64,000 bases of DNA from Anas platyrhynchos (taxonomy: Eukaryota > Chordata > Aves > Anseriformes > Anatidae), in contig NC_092613.1 of NCBI RefSeq assembly GCF_047663525.1, positions 4,303,501-4,367,500 of the forward strand, read 5' to 3'. The notes under the pieces are model-generated. The model saw only the letters and a program-made list of their open reading frames with translations, made no database searches and was not told the DNA's origin. Numbering within the stretch: position 1 is the stretch's first letter; the number at the start of each line of letters is the position of its first letter. A program made the position numbers and the translations under genes. Of this stretch, positions 32,551 through 45,637 are shown piece after piece.

Positions 32551-35500
32551 GCCCTGCCCCCTGCCCCGCCGCCCTCCTCCCCTCACGGGGCCGCCGTTGG
32601 ACTGAGGCGCGGCGCGGCCCGCGCCCGCCGCCCCTTCAAACGGGACGAAACCAACGCGAGGCGGGAGGGGAGGAACCGGCTCAGCGCTTTCGCCCATTCC
32701 CCCCGCCCATCCCGCGCCCACCCCTGGGTGCCAGCCCCCGCAGGCACCCAAAGTGGAATCCGTTCCGTGGGGCCCCGCTGGTGGGCGCTGAGCGGGTGAG
32801 GCTCCCTGACCGAGCGCCCGAGCCCCCAGCGCTCCCCCATGGTGGCGCCCGATGGGCCGCTCCGCAGCGCACCGTCCGGGCGGAGGGCTGCCCGTCACCC
32901 CCCACTGTGTGCGCGATGGAACGCTCCAGGCGCCGAGCCGAGGCAGCGCGGCGGGGCTGTCCCATTCCGAACCTGCGGGGGGGGGGGAGGAGGAGGAGGC
33001 ACAAAGCTCAGGGGCCTCATGGCAGACAGGAGGATGAGGAGGGTGGGCGCGAAGAGCGGGAGGGCTGTGGTGGGGCGGGGGGCGTCCTGCCCGGAGAAGG
33101 GCTGTGAAGGCGAAGGGAGGTGTTCGTTTAGGCTCAGCACACCTCACGGCCCAGGAGAGGCGGTGGAGCTGTGCTGCTGGCGGCTCTGTGGGCTCGGCAC
33201 CTCCAAAAACCCAGCTGAGAGCTGGGAGCCGCCATTTGCTGCCCGGGTGTGGTGAGGCCGAAGGCTGCTCCTTCATCCGTCAGCTGCCCTCCATGGTGTG
33301 TGGCACTTCGAGTAAAACATAAGCAAAGCACAAAGCACATTGTCACCCCTCACCGCCACGTCCCTGCCATGCCGTCAAGGCGCCGTGTCCCACACCAAAG
33401 GCGGTGCTGCTGTGGCCCTTCCCGTCTGGCCCCAGCCCCGTTTTTGGGCTAAATTCCGTGTGAACGCCTCAGGAGGGCTGTGCAGGACGGGCCGGGCCGC
33501 AGCAGAACAAAAGGCAGTCGCCATGCCCGGCTCCCCTTGCCCTCTGTGGAATGGCAGGAATTTCTCCGCCGTCCGAAGGTTGGGGGAGTCATGGGCTGAT
33601 TGTTTTTATACCTAAAGTCGTGGCTTAGTGGCTGTCAACTGCCGGGGTATTAACCTTAGAGCTGTCAGAGGGAATAAAGCCAAAAAGCCAACTCTAGGGC
33701 TGGAGGTTGCAACAGCTGCAGTGTCCCTCCACCTAACTTTTATCATTTATTTTTATCAGTTTTCTCTCTGGTAGGCGACCCTCTGTCTGTGTACCCTCCT
33801 GCTATAACCCCTCCTTGACCTGGCCAGCACTGGAATTAAATCTGGGGGGCAAAATGCCCAGCCCGGGCTGTTTGTGCTGTCATGAAACATCTGCCTCTCT
33901 CCTCCCAGCACCTTCCCATTTCCTCAGCATCCTCTAACGCCCACAGCAGGCACCTGCGGCACCCACTGTGGAGCTGGGGGGTCACAGAGCACTGCAGGGC
34001 CATGGGGCAGGGGCTGGGAGGTCTTGGGGTGCCCAGTGCCCGGCCCCACGTGTGTGTGGGATGAGCACAAGAAGTGGCCCCTCCGGGAGCTGGGGCCTTG
34101 ATCCGCCCCTCCTGAAACAGCTCAGCCCTCCAAAGGCTCTGAAACGCCTAAGATGTCTGGGTGCTGTGGCTGGAGAACTGCAGAGGATGAAAGGCTCAGC
34201 GCTGGCACGCCATGTGGGGACGGACAGCCCAATTACCGCATGTAATTAGTTACAGCTTCGCAGCTGGGCTGCGCGAACGATGCTGCAGCTCTCTTAGCCC
34301 CGTGCAGTTGCAAAGGGAAATGTCCTGGGTGGGTTTTAAAGGTGGTTGGAGCTGCCCCTGTTGCCGTGGGTTTGCAGCAGGCCAGGAGCGTGATTAATGC
34401 AGCTCAGCCGATGAGTTGAAACCCGTTTCGTTTCTGTAAACAACCGCGTGCCGGGGAGGCTCGCCATAGCCTGAGCCCCTGGCTGTCCCACTGTGCATCT
34501 GCAGCACACGGTTGTGTCAGAGCCATCTCCTGAAACCCTCGGTGATTTCCTCAGGCCCCCGGGGAGCTGTAAAAATCATCCCATCAAAAAGCAATAAGGG
34601 AAAAGTGCTTGGCTCGGGCAGCGCCGCAGTTACATCAGATGGCGACCGGCCCTTGGCTTGGGGGTGGATGCTGCTGAGAAAGGAGCTGGGAAAACCCCGA
34701 CGTGCGGACAGCTCTTTCCTCTTGCTCAAAGCACCCCAGAGCTCGTCTGGCATGTGGGGTTTGCCAGGTCAGCACGGCCTTGGGGGGGGGGGATTTTCTC
34801 CCTCCCGAATCGAGGGCCCTGCAGGCCAGCAGCACAGGCCATAGCACTGCTTGCTGTGCACTCTGCAGGCAGGCAGCCTCGGGATTTTTTAATTTTATTT
34901 TTTTTGCATTTGTCTGTTTTTCCAAGGGTGGACTCGCCGCAGATAACGCGCGTCGTGGCACAGCAGGCTGACCCCAGGCAGAAGCAGGGCCGTCTGCTCG
35001 CCTCGCCTGAGCTGATAATTATTGGAGAACTCTCCCAAAATAGCACGTGCAGTTCATGCACGGTTGGTGGCTCCGGCCTGGAAAGTTCAACAGCAGGAGG
35101 AGAAGGCGAGGGGAGTGAAAACAATGGGGCCCCTGCATGCGGTGCAAACATCGTGTTTGCACGTTCAGGAGCATCAATCCAGTGGGTTCATCCCAAAGAG
35201 CAGCCATGAAGGGGCACGAGGAGGATTTTGGGGTGGATTTTCTGCTCAGAGCCCCAGGAAGGAGCTGGCAGGCAGCTCGTGGGCAGGAAGGCCGCTGGTT
35301 GTGAGAAATACACCCAGTAAAGCTCATCGTGGGGCCAGTCGGGGCCAAATCCTGCTCAGGAATTTCCCCTTGTGCCCCCCGTGCAGCTCCATGCGATGCC
35401 AGCTCCTGCTTCTGCCCCTTTCTGATCTTCAGCTTTGTGTGAGGAAGCCGAGGGCGGGGAGGTGGTGTTTGTGTCAGAGAATAAAAGAGCACAGCCCGCT

Positions 35501-35826
35501 GGTGCCTTCAATTTGCTCTCATCTCTCCATTTCAGAGCAGGGCCCAGATCTCCCAGCCTATAAATCCTGGTCCCAGAGGAGGCAGTTGTGTATTTAAATG
35601 TATGTGCATTTGCCCTGCATTCATTTCCTTTCCCCAGGGACTGGTGACATGAAGAACTGTAATAGCTGAATGTATTTTTAATGCCTTTCCTGCAGATTTC
35701 TGCAAGGGAATCCAGTTCCTGGGTGGCTATAACTTGCCGCAAAGGCAGAGGACCTCGGGAGCATTGGTAATAAGTGGGGTAGGTTTTTTTAATCTACCAT
35801 TTTAATGAGCTTCATCCATCTCCCTG

Positions 35827-35842
35827 ATTAGATTAATCTAAT
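35827..35842. promoter_or_regulatory. 16-bp perfect palindrome with paired GATTA/TAATC homeodomain sites
   Basis: The sequence ATTAGATTAATCTAAT equals its own reverse complement. With the flanking base it holds GATTAGATTA, which suits OTX/PITX-class or dimeric paired-class homeodomain binding. It sits in an AT-rich island between TCP11 and SCUBE3. Confidence 0.4.
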
Positions 35843-38739
35843 TTATTTCATCCAAGCCATTTAGGTGGAATTCCGACGGGGGAAACGGGGATTTTTGAGT
35901 CTTTCAGGGTGAGCGCTCGAGTGTCGGGCAGCAACCTCCACGGGGATATTTCCAATTTGCCCTTTTATAGCCTCAGAGACTTGTAACCCCCACATTCACA
36001 TCGGAAAGCACCCGTCTGTGCTGCAAACCTGCCTGTATCAGCAGCACGACGGTGCCGATGAACCCAGGCACCGCTCCCTTGCCCTGATTCAAGCAACTCC
36101 CCCAGGAGGGCAAAGCCAGGCTGGCTTGCCAAAAATGCGCCCACCCGGCAGGAGCAGAGGGAGCAGCATCGCTCTGGCTGCCCCTCCACGTCCCAGGGGC
36201 TGCGAAATCTCCACGTGGGAGCATCCACACCGGCAGCACGGCTTCGCTGGGCGCAGCGGGAGGGAAGGGCCCGCTTGTTCAAACAGAAATGCCTTCGGTG
36301 GCGGGCACAGCCAATGGAAGGGGAAATGGGTTTTTTGTTTAAAAGATGGCGTTGTTTTCTCAAGTCTGACGAACGTGAAAGTCCCCATTTAAAGGAGGCG
36401 AACCTGCAGTGAAGTCGGTCACTGTTTACACGCCCACGCGCCGACTGGGGCGGCCGAAAGCAAACTTCCTGGTGTATCCTGATCCAAATCACCTGGGAGC
36501 GGAGCTCAGCGAGCACAGCGCCGAGCTGTGAGCGCCGCGAGCAGGGCTGCAGCTCTGTTTACAGAAAAGCAAACCCCGTCCGAACGGGGGACGTGAAGCC
36601 CGGCTGGCATTGCAGCCCCAGAAAATGGGGGAATTTGGAGCCTGCGTGCTGCAGCTTTGGCTCTGCCAGAAATCCTCCTTCCAAAAGGAGAATGAGCAGG
36701 GTGGAGGGCAGAGAGCCTGAGCAGGTGTCTTTGGAGGGTGTGGAGAGGGGAGCTGGGGAAGAGGGGAGTTTTCCTCTGCCCCACGAGCCAGGAAAGCTAT
36801 TTTTGCAGGAGCTCCCGGTGCACCAGACAAGGTCAGGATTGTTTCCGTGCTGGATGCTGGTGCAAATATGCGGCCGGGAGGTTGGATCCCGAGGAGCTTG
36901 CAGCTCCCCGGCAAGCAGATGAAGCATTAGTGCCCGTCTTGTCCAGGTGAGGGGATGGAAACGCTGGGCTGCACGGTTCTGGTCTTGGTGTTGGGGCTGC
37001 CGTAGCCACTGGTGGCAATTTGGGAGCCGGCTGGGTCGGCGAGTTTCCTCCTCTCTTTCAGCGTGGACGTGCCCCATGGTGTGCTACATGTTTCCCCGGT
37101 GACTTCAGCAGCTATTAATTCCCTGCTCCTAACCCAGAGCGTGCCCGTCTCCGTGAGACATCCCATGCACCCGGGCTGCCCGTGGCCACCTCGGTCATGG
37201 CGCACGTGGCCAGGCGGTGGGATTTGGCCACCTTCAGCAAACCATTGCCCGCCCAGCCCGGCCTCTTGTGGCCAGCGGCTGATCTCAGCGTGTGGCCAGC
37301 CGATCCCGTCACCGCGTGCCCAGGGGATGGGTCGGCACTGGGTAAACTGAGGCTTGCAGGGGTTTGGCTCGTGGTCACGTCCTCAGCCTGTGATGGTGCC
37401 GAGGAGCCGCTCTCTGTGCTCTTTTGCCCCGTTGGATGCTCCTGGACACAGTTTTGGGCTCTGTTGGCAAAACACCGGTGCTGCTGGCTCGGTGCCCTTG
37501 GGAAATCTTTGTGTTTGCTGACTTGACTCCATTCGTGCTCATGGAGAGCTCAGCTCCGGTGGTGCCGCGGCGTGGGGAGGCCCAAACCACACACAGAGCT
37601 CGGGCAGGGATTTCAATCCCCCCACCCCAAAAAAAAAGTTCAAAGGTGTTTCGGCTTAATGCGGTTTATCTAAATTGCTTCATGTTAGTTAATCTGGATT
37701 AACGCAAATGCTCTCGGAGTGGTTGGCTGGGGAAAGGCTTGCTAAGCCATCCCGACACGAAAAGACTTTTCCAAAAGTGAAAAGTTTGAGCTGGGAAAAA
37801 ATAAAAAACAAAAAAAGGCAAGGTCCCATTTTGTGTTGAGTGCGTGTGAGCCTTGTGAACCAAACACGGCTGTTCCCAAATCCAGGGGCTGCCTTCGAGG
37901 GCTGTCTTTGGGCAACCCCATAACTGGGGAGCTGAGGAGTTCCCCCGGTCTCTCCGGGGCTGTGTGAACCCCTTTTGGGCTGGCGTGCAGCTGCTGGCCC
38001 GATTACTGAGAAAGATCCAAGGTAAATGGGAGGTCAAGCCCAGATTTGGCGATTTTGGTGGGCGCGAGCGTGACTGAGGGCGCCATGTGATGGGGACGAC
38101 GTCCTGGTGATTGATCTCCGCGTCCTCTCCTCTCCTGGGAGCTGGGATTAGGAGAGATTTTACAGCTGAGCGGCCAGCATCGCCTTAGGATTCGGTTTGC
38201 AAAGGCTCAGCCCTGACAGCCTCTCCTGGGGAAGGACTTTTTAGGTATTTATGGCCATTTGGACCCATCAGCTCATGGATCACCCCTGCGTGTCTGTAGG
38301 AACTTCCCACCCTGAGAACAAGCAGAGAAACGCCCTGCGGGGAAACTGGGGCTCAGGGGAGGGAACTACAAAGCTTCAGAGAGGATCATTTCGTATCTGT
38401 GTGCTTCCCTGGGATTTGCGTGCGCTTTTTTGCCTTGCAGAAGGCTTCTCGTGCACCCTCGAGCGAGTCCTCGCACCTCGGAGCCGGGTTCCTCCCATGC
38501 AAGGGGGCGAGCAACCCTTCCTGCAGCCACCCGTGCACGGACCGAGGGTGCTTGGGTGCTGCGGGGAGGGCTGGGGAGCGACGGATCGGCGCCGGGAAGG
38601 ATCCGGCCCCAGCTCCAGGCAGCCGCAGGCGAAGCTCGGCGCTCCCGCGGAGCGGGGATGGAAGTTGTAAGCGAGACCTGGGCGCTGCCCAAAACCTGGG
38701 GACTCCCTCCTCCCCCGGCCCCAGTGCAAACAGCAGATT

Positions 38740-39030
38740 AACAATTTATTTGACGTGTTGCGGCTGGTTAGTTTCTTCGCCCGCTCCCCTGATCAGAGGG
38801 AATAAACGTTGCAGTGTGCAATAATGTTCATTTCAGGTGAGGGTAAATATAGAAAGGAAAACCTGCTGAGAGCGAGCCATTTATTTCTGCGTTTGGAAGC
38901 CTCTGCTCATAAACAGTCAGTCATAGCCATTTGGAAAATCCCAGCGTGGTTTTCTTGGCCATCCGAGAAGAACGTTTACTTTCCTGTAGGTTAAGAAGTT
39001 AGTTTTAAATTAAAAAAATAATAATGGCAT
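38740..39030. promoter_or_regulatory. AT-rich conserved-element candidate upstream of SCUBE3
   Basis: This is an AT-rich block in GC-rich surroundings, with attaacaattt, gaataaacg, caataatg and gtaaatat motifs (SOX/forkhead/homeodomain-like). There is no coding potential. Confidence 0.25.
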
Positions 39031-42000
39031 CTCACTTCCAGCTGCCCTCGGGTGTTTAGGGCTTGTTGACACACTAAGGCCGCTCTGTTCTCCGGCAAGG
39101 CTGCCCTGGTGCGGGATCACAGAGGGGATCCTGCAGGGCTTTCCCGGCTGCCGGTGCTGGGGAAACTTGTTCTTTGATTTCCTCTTGTCCCCCAGCTTTG
39201 GGGGGCTCAGGGGGATTTCGAATCGGGATTTGCTCAGAAATCTCAGCCGTGTGCAGGGCTGGAGGGTAATGGGCAGGGGTTTTGGTGGAAACACCCAGCT
39301 TTTGGGGTTGTAAGAGCCGGTAAGGATGCAGAGAGGTGCTTGGGGTGATCCCAAGAGCCCTGGGACTCGGGGGCTGTGTCCGCAGGGAGGCAGCGGGGCT
39401 GGGGCAGGGGGACGAGCCCGTTGTGCTGTGCTCACACCACACCAGGAAAACCTCTGAGGGTTTTCGGCACAGCGTGCCAAAGACAACAGGACAGCGCGAG
39501 CTGCAGGAGCATCCCTCAGCCGTGCCCCGGCGCCCAGATGCCGCAGCGTAGGAGAAACCCCAAAAACCAGCTTTGTAGGACTCAGCTAAGAAAGGTGAGG
39601 ACTCCCCGACCCGACACCCAGGCTCTGCTTCCCTCCTTTATCCCGACAGCAGCTCCGAGGACCGGAGTGGGACGCGGCAAAGCGGCCACCGTGGCTTGGC
39701 ACGCTGCTGGCTCCGCGCCGCTGGCACCGGGGGCCGGGAGCCAAGGCGCTGCAGCGGGCTCAGAGCGGCCAAAGGCTCCCAGCTCTGACGTCCTGTGCAG
39801 CCAGGAAGGGTCTCTCCGTGTTTTCCGACAGGCTTGGGATTTGGCTCGGGTTTGCCTCGGGTTTCCGAAGGCAAGAGGCAGTTAAGTCTCTTGGAAGAAT
39901 GAATTAATTAGCGAATGCCTTTGGTCAGGTCAGCGCCCTCCAGGAGCGTTCTTCAAGCCTTGAAAGCGGCGCCTCTGCACCCAGGTAAGCCGCCCTGAAA
40001 GGCTCGTGTTACCGGGGTATTTTAAGAGCTATACGTACATCAGCGCGGAGGAACCCTGCTTTTAAAAAAAAAAAGGAAAAGAAGAAAAAAAAAAATCCTC
40101 CCCCAAAACGCGCTGTTGACTCTAATGGTGGCATTTGTGTAAGCAACAAAATATTGACGCAGTTGGCTCAGGGCTGGCTGGGGCTTCTGGAAATAAACTA
40201 ATGCCTTGTTAAATTGTATATGGAAATGCAAGTGGGAAAATGACTGACATCTTACACAACTCGGGCACATAAAATCGCTGCTTTACTACAGTGTGAAAAA
40301 ACTCAGGAATTAATAGGTCTCCTTCTGCTCGGGGGCGTTGGATTTATCCCCGAGTAAGATCCATAAACTATTTTAAGGAGAGAAGTGCTACTTTTAAACG
40401 CACGCGTCTGGGTCCTGGAGTTAAAGTGGTGTCACCAGTGCCGAGTTAACCCCTTGCCTTCTCACCAGCCCCTGGGGTAACGCTCGGCGGAGCCACGAGC
40501 CCCGTTCTTGGCAGGTAGTGCTCTGGGTGGCCATACGGACACATGGACACCTGATAAACGCTAATCCATTATTTCTGGGGGCGTTAAGCACGGTGTGTTC
40601 TAACGACCTGGGTCAGAAATGCATTTCAGGCCTCACTCCAGCAGAACCCGAACCCCGAGCTTGATTTTACATGCGTGGGACCTAAAAATGCCTTTAAAAG
40701 CAACCACCTGCTCCGCAGCAGCGCCTGGGCTGAGCCCGAAGCAGGCACTGCTGAGTTCTGCCGTCGGTGGCCGGGAGATGCGTTGTGTGAGTGTCTTCTA
40801 GGGGAAGGATGATTAACAAAGCTTCAAAGAGCGACGAGTTGCTTTCCTTGCTGCCCGAAGCCCCTTCCTTCTCCACCCACATCCTGACGAGCTGCCAGTT
40901 GGTGTACACATGCTGATGGAAAAGCAGGACAAGGTACGAGCTGCGGGGAGCTGCCGGCAGCGCGGGGTGCGAGCCACCAGCAGCAGCCGCTCGGGTGTAA
41001 TTACACCCCCCCGTGCGCCGGAGTGCGATTTCCCAGTAATTATTCTGGAAGAAAAGCCTGCCTATTTCTGTAAGGGCTTATGTCACTTAGAAAGCTGTTA
41101 TAAATTCGAGCTGGAAAAAGGGACCCTTATTCTGGGCTAAGTGTGGTTAGTGGTTAGCTGGGAACGGGGCTATTCCTGGCGCTGCCAGCGACCTTCCCGG
41201 TGACGCCGGGTAAAGTCACCTCACCTCCGCCTGTGGCAGCTTCTCCCGCTGCAAAGTGGGAATTACAAACACGGGCTTTTCTCCGCCCGCAGGTTTGGGA
41301 AGCCCTGCGACGCTGGAAAAAAGGTGTCACAGCGTGGCAGGCAGTCATTTAGCACGACCCGGCACTTTTCGCCCCCCTTGGAGGCATCTCCATCAAATTG
41401 CAGGTTGAGGAAAGCAGAGATGTGCCCGGGGAGCTCGCCGTGGGGATGGGCTGAGCCTCTCGAGCCCGGGCTGTTGGCTTCTTACTGGGAATGCAGTGTT
41501 TTCCTCGCTGTTTTTAAAAATAGCCCATTCTGTTCCCAGTTTGGGACCGCACCCCTCGCCGGGGCATCGAAATGTCTCGGCTGCTGCTTCCTCGAGCCAA
41601 GTCGTGGCAGCGCAGACTTGCGGGGTGCACGAGCGGCGTTATTGAGCACCCGGCGGGCAGGAGGGGTCCTGCTGGGGGCAACAGCGGCAGGGTGCCCGTG
41701 GTCCTCATGGATGGGGGGAGAAGGCAATCTCCTGGTTCTCAGCACAGTGGCTTAACCCCTTGGCCTCTTCTTCTTCCTCCTGTCCGATTCCGGAGCTGGT
41801 TCTGCAAGCTCCGAGATCCATAATGGGACTTTTGTGCCCGTTGCTTCTTGCACAGCCTCAGAAATCCCTTTTGGCCCCAACGCCGTGCGAATATGCCCAG
41901 GCAGTGCTGAAGCACCACCATGGGGATACAGGGAGGCGAGGGGAGCATCAGCCCCGGCGCCTTCCCACAGCCTCCATCCCTGCTCGGGCTCTGCAGCGGG

Positions 42001-45000
42001 GCTCAGCCCTGCTCCAAAATGGGCTCGAGCCAACGAGACGGAGCAGAACAAGATTTTTACAGCCCATTAGTGCTCCCCGGAGCCATCCAGCCCCTCTTGC
42101 GCTAAAAGTGGTGGAAGCCACAGGAACATTGAGGCTGGTGTCCAGAAGATGCCAGCCTGCCCCCCAGTTTTGTGTCCCGTCCTCGGGGCTCTGCCGGAGC
42201 CAGTGACCCCCCCCGACAGCCCTGGGGTGCTGGAAGTCCCCCCGGGAGTGCCACGATGAGCTGGTGAGCACCGGTCCCGGTCCGGCCCCGAGCTCCCTGT
42301 CAAGATGTGCATGGGAGGGTTCCAAGTGCAAATGTGTGTTTGCTAATGGGAAATGAATTGCCTCTTGCCCCGAAGGCTTGCAGCTTGAGGAAAACAACGC
42401 AGGGTCTAAGAATGACCTCATATTGCCTCCCAGGGAATGTTTTGCCAGATGAAGGGGGGAGAGGCAGCATCAAGACAGCACAATGTATGTATCTCTCTCC
42501 CTGTGTAAACATCCCTGTAGCTGCAGAAACCTCTTAAAACCCAGAATGAGAGGAGAACAGCTGCTTTGATCTGTGGATGTGGTTGTTATTTTCTAAGTGC
42601 GGATCCTTTCTTTTTTTAATTTTGCCTCAAATTAAAAAAATGCCTGTTGTGATCTTTTGCTTTTATTTCTTGGCTGGAGACCCGAGCAGGGTGCAGTAAA
42701 TTTTCATTACTCCCCATGTAACCGCTTCAGCATGGTCGACAATTCCTCGCCGGCTCTTCAGCGCCGCAGCACAATGGGCCGAATCTGCTGGCCCTACATG
42801 AAGCCGGAGCAAATGGGTTTTGCCCAGAAGTGCTCCACGGGGAGTGGAGGCAGCGGGGAGGAGAGTGCTGCCACCTCCTCCCCTTCCCGACACACACACA
42901 CACACACACGTGCACACGCACGGGCACACGGTGGCTGGGCTCTCCATCCCCGTTGCCTCTGAAGGGTTTTGGAGAGGGGCTCCCGGGGCCGGATCCGTGC
43001 CAACCCCGCACGGCAGCGGCAGGAGCTGGTGAGGAGCCACCAGGGCCGAAGCACCGGGCTGTCTTTCAGGCGATTTAAGCGTGATTCATGGCCCTTCCTC
43101 CAGCCTCCCTGTGTGATCCGGGGAAGCTCCGTCCGCCTGATTTTCGCCATCTGCGCCGGGAAGGGGACGGCTCCTCCGTGCCGAGGGGCACCGCGGCACA
43201 TGCAGACCCGTGGCGGTGCAGGATGCGTGCTGGGACCCCCACCTTCTGCTCTTCCAGCCCTGGGAACCGGGTGGCACAGTTTGGGGAAGAAAACCAACTT
43301 TTAAGGGATTTTCTTGACATCAGCAGCCCATCCCAACGATGGTGCTCTGCAGCCCTTCTGCATGGGATGAGCCAGGCGCAGGGCATGAGTGGTGCTACCA
43401 GCAGCTAAGGATGTGCCGTAAGAGGCAAGATCCACCCCCAGTGCACCGTACTGGTTTAACTGGGAGCTCTCAGCCGGTCCCAGCCCCAACAGGAGCAAGG
43501 AGCTTGCTTTCCCCCCCCCGTGCCATCACGTGGCCGCCCGGTGTTTTGGCGTTTTGATTACATACGGCACTGTGTATTTAGGGCTGGTTTATGGGTGTTT
43601 ATACTAATGCGTAAACCTGTAATTTAGAAGCTCGGTTATAAATCAACATAGCTGAAGGTCTTGTCCCTCGTGCCTTGAGATCGGTCGCCAGATTTAGAAG
43701 ACAGGTTAGAAAAAAAAAAGAAAAAGGAGGGTTTAGTTTTCCTCTGGTTACGATGATAAAAGATCGCGGGGTGGGATGCGAACACGGCCGGCCCCAAGGT
43801 GCGGCTGGGTGAGGGGATTCGGGGTTTCCATTTTGGCTCGGTCTCATGACAGCAAGCTGCAGGAGATCCCTCTGGCTTTCGGCAGATCCCTCGGGAGGTC
43901 ACGGCACCTTGGCTTGCAGGGACCTCGGTTGGAGAGCCCCTTCCCACGGAGGCACAGCCCCTGTCCCAAAGAGCCCGCAGCATGGACTGCCGAGGGGACC
44001 TTGCTGCGGGTTTGGGACATCTGAGCAGGAACACGGAGCAAAGCCACACGGTGCAAAGCGGCTCAGAGGCTGCAAAGGCCGGGCTGGGGCTGGCAGGAGA
44101 GCCGGGAGCCCCTTCCAGCAGCCCAGCAGGACAGCACATTCCTGCTGGTGCGTCGCGCTCCTCTCCGGATGCACTGGGATTTCTATGTATAACACTTTTT
44201 TTTTTTTTTTTTTTTTTTACAGTTTTAATAATAATTTCTGTATCCCTGCACCTCCCCAGGCTGTCCTGAAGCCCAGTGGGGCCGGGAAGGGTTGGCATTA
44301 CTGGGGTGACACAATGCAGCGAGGTGTTGGGACAGGTCACGTAGGTGCACGCTGTGCTCCACTGCATTTCTTGTCCACGTCTGGGCGTCTGTCCTCCAGC
44401 CGGCGGTGGTCTCCTCGCTCTTTTGGAAGGGGTCGGCTCCCGTGTGGGTCCCTGCATGCCCACGGCAGTGATCCGAGGGTTAGGCATTTTTGTATGGCAA
44501 GCACAGACCCAGGGATTCCTCAGCATGTTCCCATCCAGCTGAGGACCCCCCTCTCCTTTCCACTGCAAGACAGCAGTGGGTGCCTGGGCTTAGCTGGGTG
44601 TTTTCTGCAGCCCCCAGACCCCTTGAGTTTACCTTCAGGGGGCTGTCAGGACAAAAGAGGCCAGATGAGGCTGCCGGGGCAGCACGGTGGGCTGGGACGA
44701 CCCCAAGAGCTCCCAGGACAGGTGGGATGCCTGCACACCTTCCTGCCTGCCCCGGCTCCCTGCTGCAGCCTCCTCACCATGAGAATTTGGGATTTGGGGT
44801 GTGGGAGCACCCCAAAAGAGAAGAGAGGAGCTGCCAGCAGGTCCCAGTGCGAGGATGCAGGCACGGGGAGGGGGACCGGGGTGCTGGGTGTGGGGATCAG
44901 GCTGTGAGAGGCTCCCACAAACAACTAAAAAAAAAACCCTGAATATTTCAGAAAGGTGTTTTCTCTCTTATTTTTGCTCCCCTCCCCTTATTCCCAGTCC

Positions 45001-45079
45001 TCCCCACCTCTCCCAGAGCTGCCCTTCAGCCCCGCTCCCGCAGCCGCCGAGCCCCGCGCCGCAGCCTCCCCAAACTCCG

Positions 45080-45194
45080 CATTTTTTTTTTTCCCGTTTG
45101 CTCCATTTTTATTTATTTCCCCCTTCTTTATTTTTTTTTTCCTTCCGTCTTCATTTCTCCTTCCCCTTTCCTTTCCCTCCCACTCCCTTTTCTC
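45080..45194. repeat. Polypyrimidine tract upstream of SCUBE3
   Basis: This is a roughly 110-bp strand of almost pure C/T with few purines, with triplex-forming potential. It is followed by a CpG-rich stretch (about 45230-45320). Confidence 0.7.
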
Positions 45195-45380
45195 ACGGCA
45201 GACCCCTTTACCCCCCCCCCCCCAACCCCCTTCCCAAGCTCGCCGCCACCGCCAACCCCGAGCCCTTGCGGGGCCGAGGGGCTGCGAGGCGCGGGGTGGC
45301 TCGGGGGGTCGCGGGGGGCTTTGCATTGATGCATTGATCGCCCATGGTCTGCGCCTGACCTCCCTGCTCCCAGGGAAGCA

Positions 45381-45394
45381 GTCTCCATGGCTAC
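45381..45394. promoter_or_regulatory. SCUBE3: Candidate RFX X-box
   Basis: The site GTCTCCATGGCTAC fits the palindromic RFX form GTNNCC(N)GGNNAC. It lies about 620 bp upstream of the SCUBE3 start codon, next to the CpG-rich stretch. Confidence 0.35.
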
Positions 45395-45613
45395 TGGCCC
45401 TGCTCCTCCAGAGCAGACTGTAAATTCCTGCAGGCAGAGCCCAGCCTGGGGGTGCGAGGGGGGGAGCCGGGAAGGAGCAGCCAAAGCCAAATAGAAAGAA
45501 AGAAAGGCAGGGAGAAAAAAAAGGGCGTTGCTTGGATGGGGCTCTCCTTTCCACTCCCCTTTCTCAGGTCCCCAGCACCAGTGCAAGGCGCCTGCTGCTT
45601 CCCCCCCTTCATC

Positions 45614-45637
45614 GCTGCTGCTGCTGCTGCTGCTGCT
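45614..45637. repeat. (GCT)8 trinucleotide repeat in the SCUBE3 5' region
   Basis: Eight perfect GCT units lie about 380 bp upstream of the SCUBE3 ATG, followed at about 45674-45726 by a GAA-rich purine tract. Both may lie in the 5' UTR. Confidence 0.9.

Larger units (their letters stand above)
32250..33120. promoter_or_regulatory. TCP11: CpG island at the TCP11 5' end
   Basis: Dense CpG and GC content covers TCP11 exon 1 and about 650 bp upstream on the gene strand. It is the natural promoter for TCP11. The transcription start cannot be read from sequence. Long open frames across it on both strands are composition effects. Confidence 0.65.
33121..44950. other. TCP11-SCUBE3 intergenic region; no gene recognised
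   Basis: This is about 11.8 kb between divergent genes. I found no exon with family similarity. The largest open frames (for example 43846-44907 +, 43636-44568 -) run through homopolymers or GC-rich filler. AT-rich, homeobox-site-rich islands stand out at about 34400-34450, 35500-35970, 38740-39030, 39890-40380 and 43540-43760. These look like conserved regulatory DNA rather than coding sequence. Homopolymers occur at 40063-40094 and 44189-44218. Confidence 0.6.

Noticed and set aside
32092..33276. 394-codon open frame on the minus strand over the CpG island
   Set aside because: It runs through TCP11 exon 1, intron 1 and the promoter in a different frame from the TCP11 ATG, and has Pro/Gly/Ala/Arg-rich composition typical of GC-rich shadow frames.
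43846..44907. 353-codon open frame upstream of SCUBE3
   Set aside because: It includes a poly-Phe run from a T homopolymer and shows no family similarity or splice logic.
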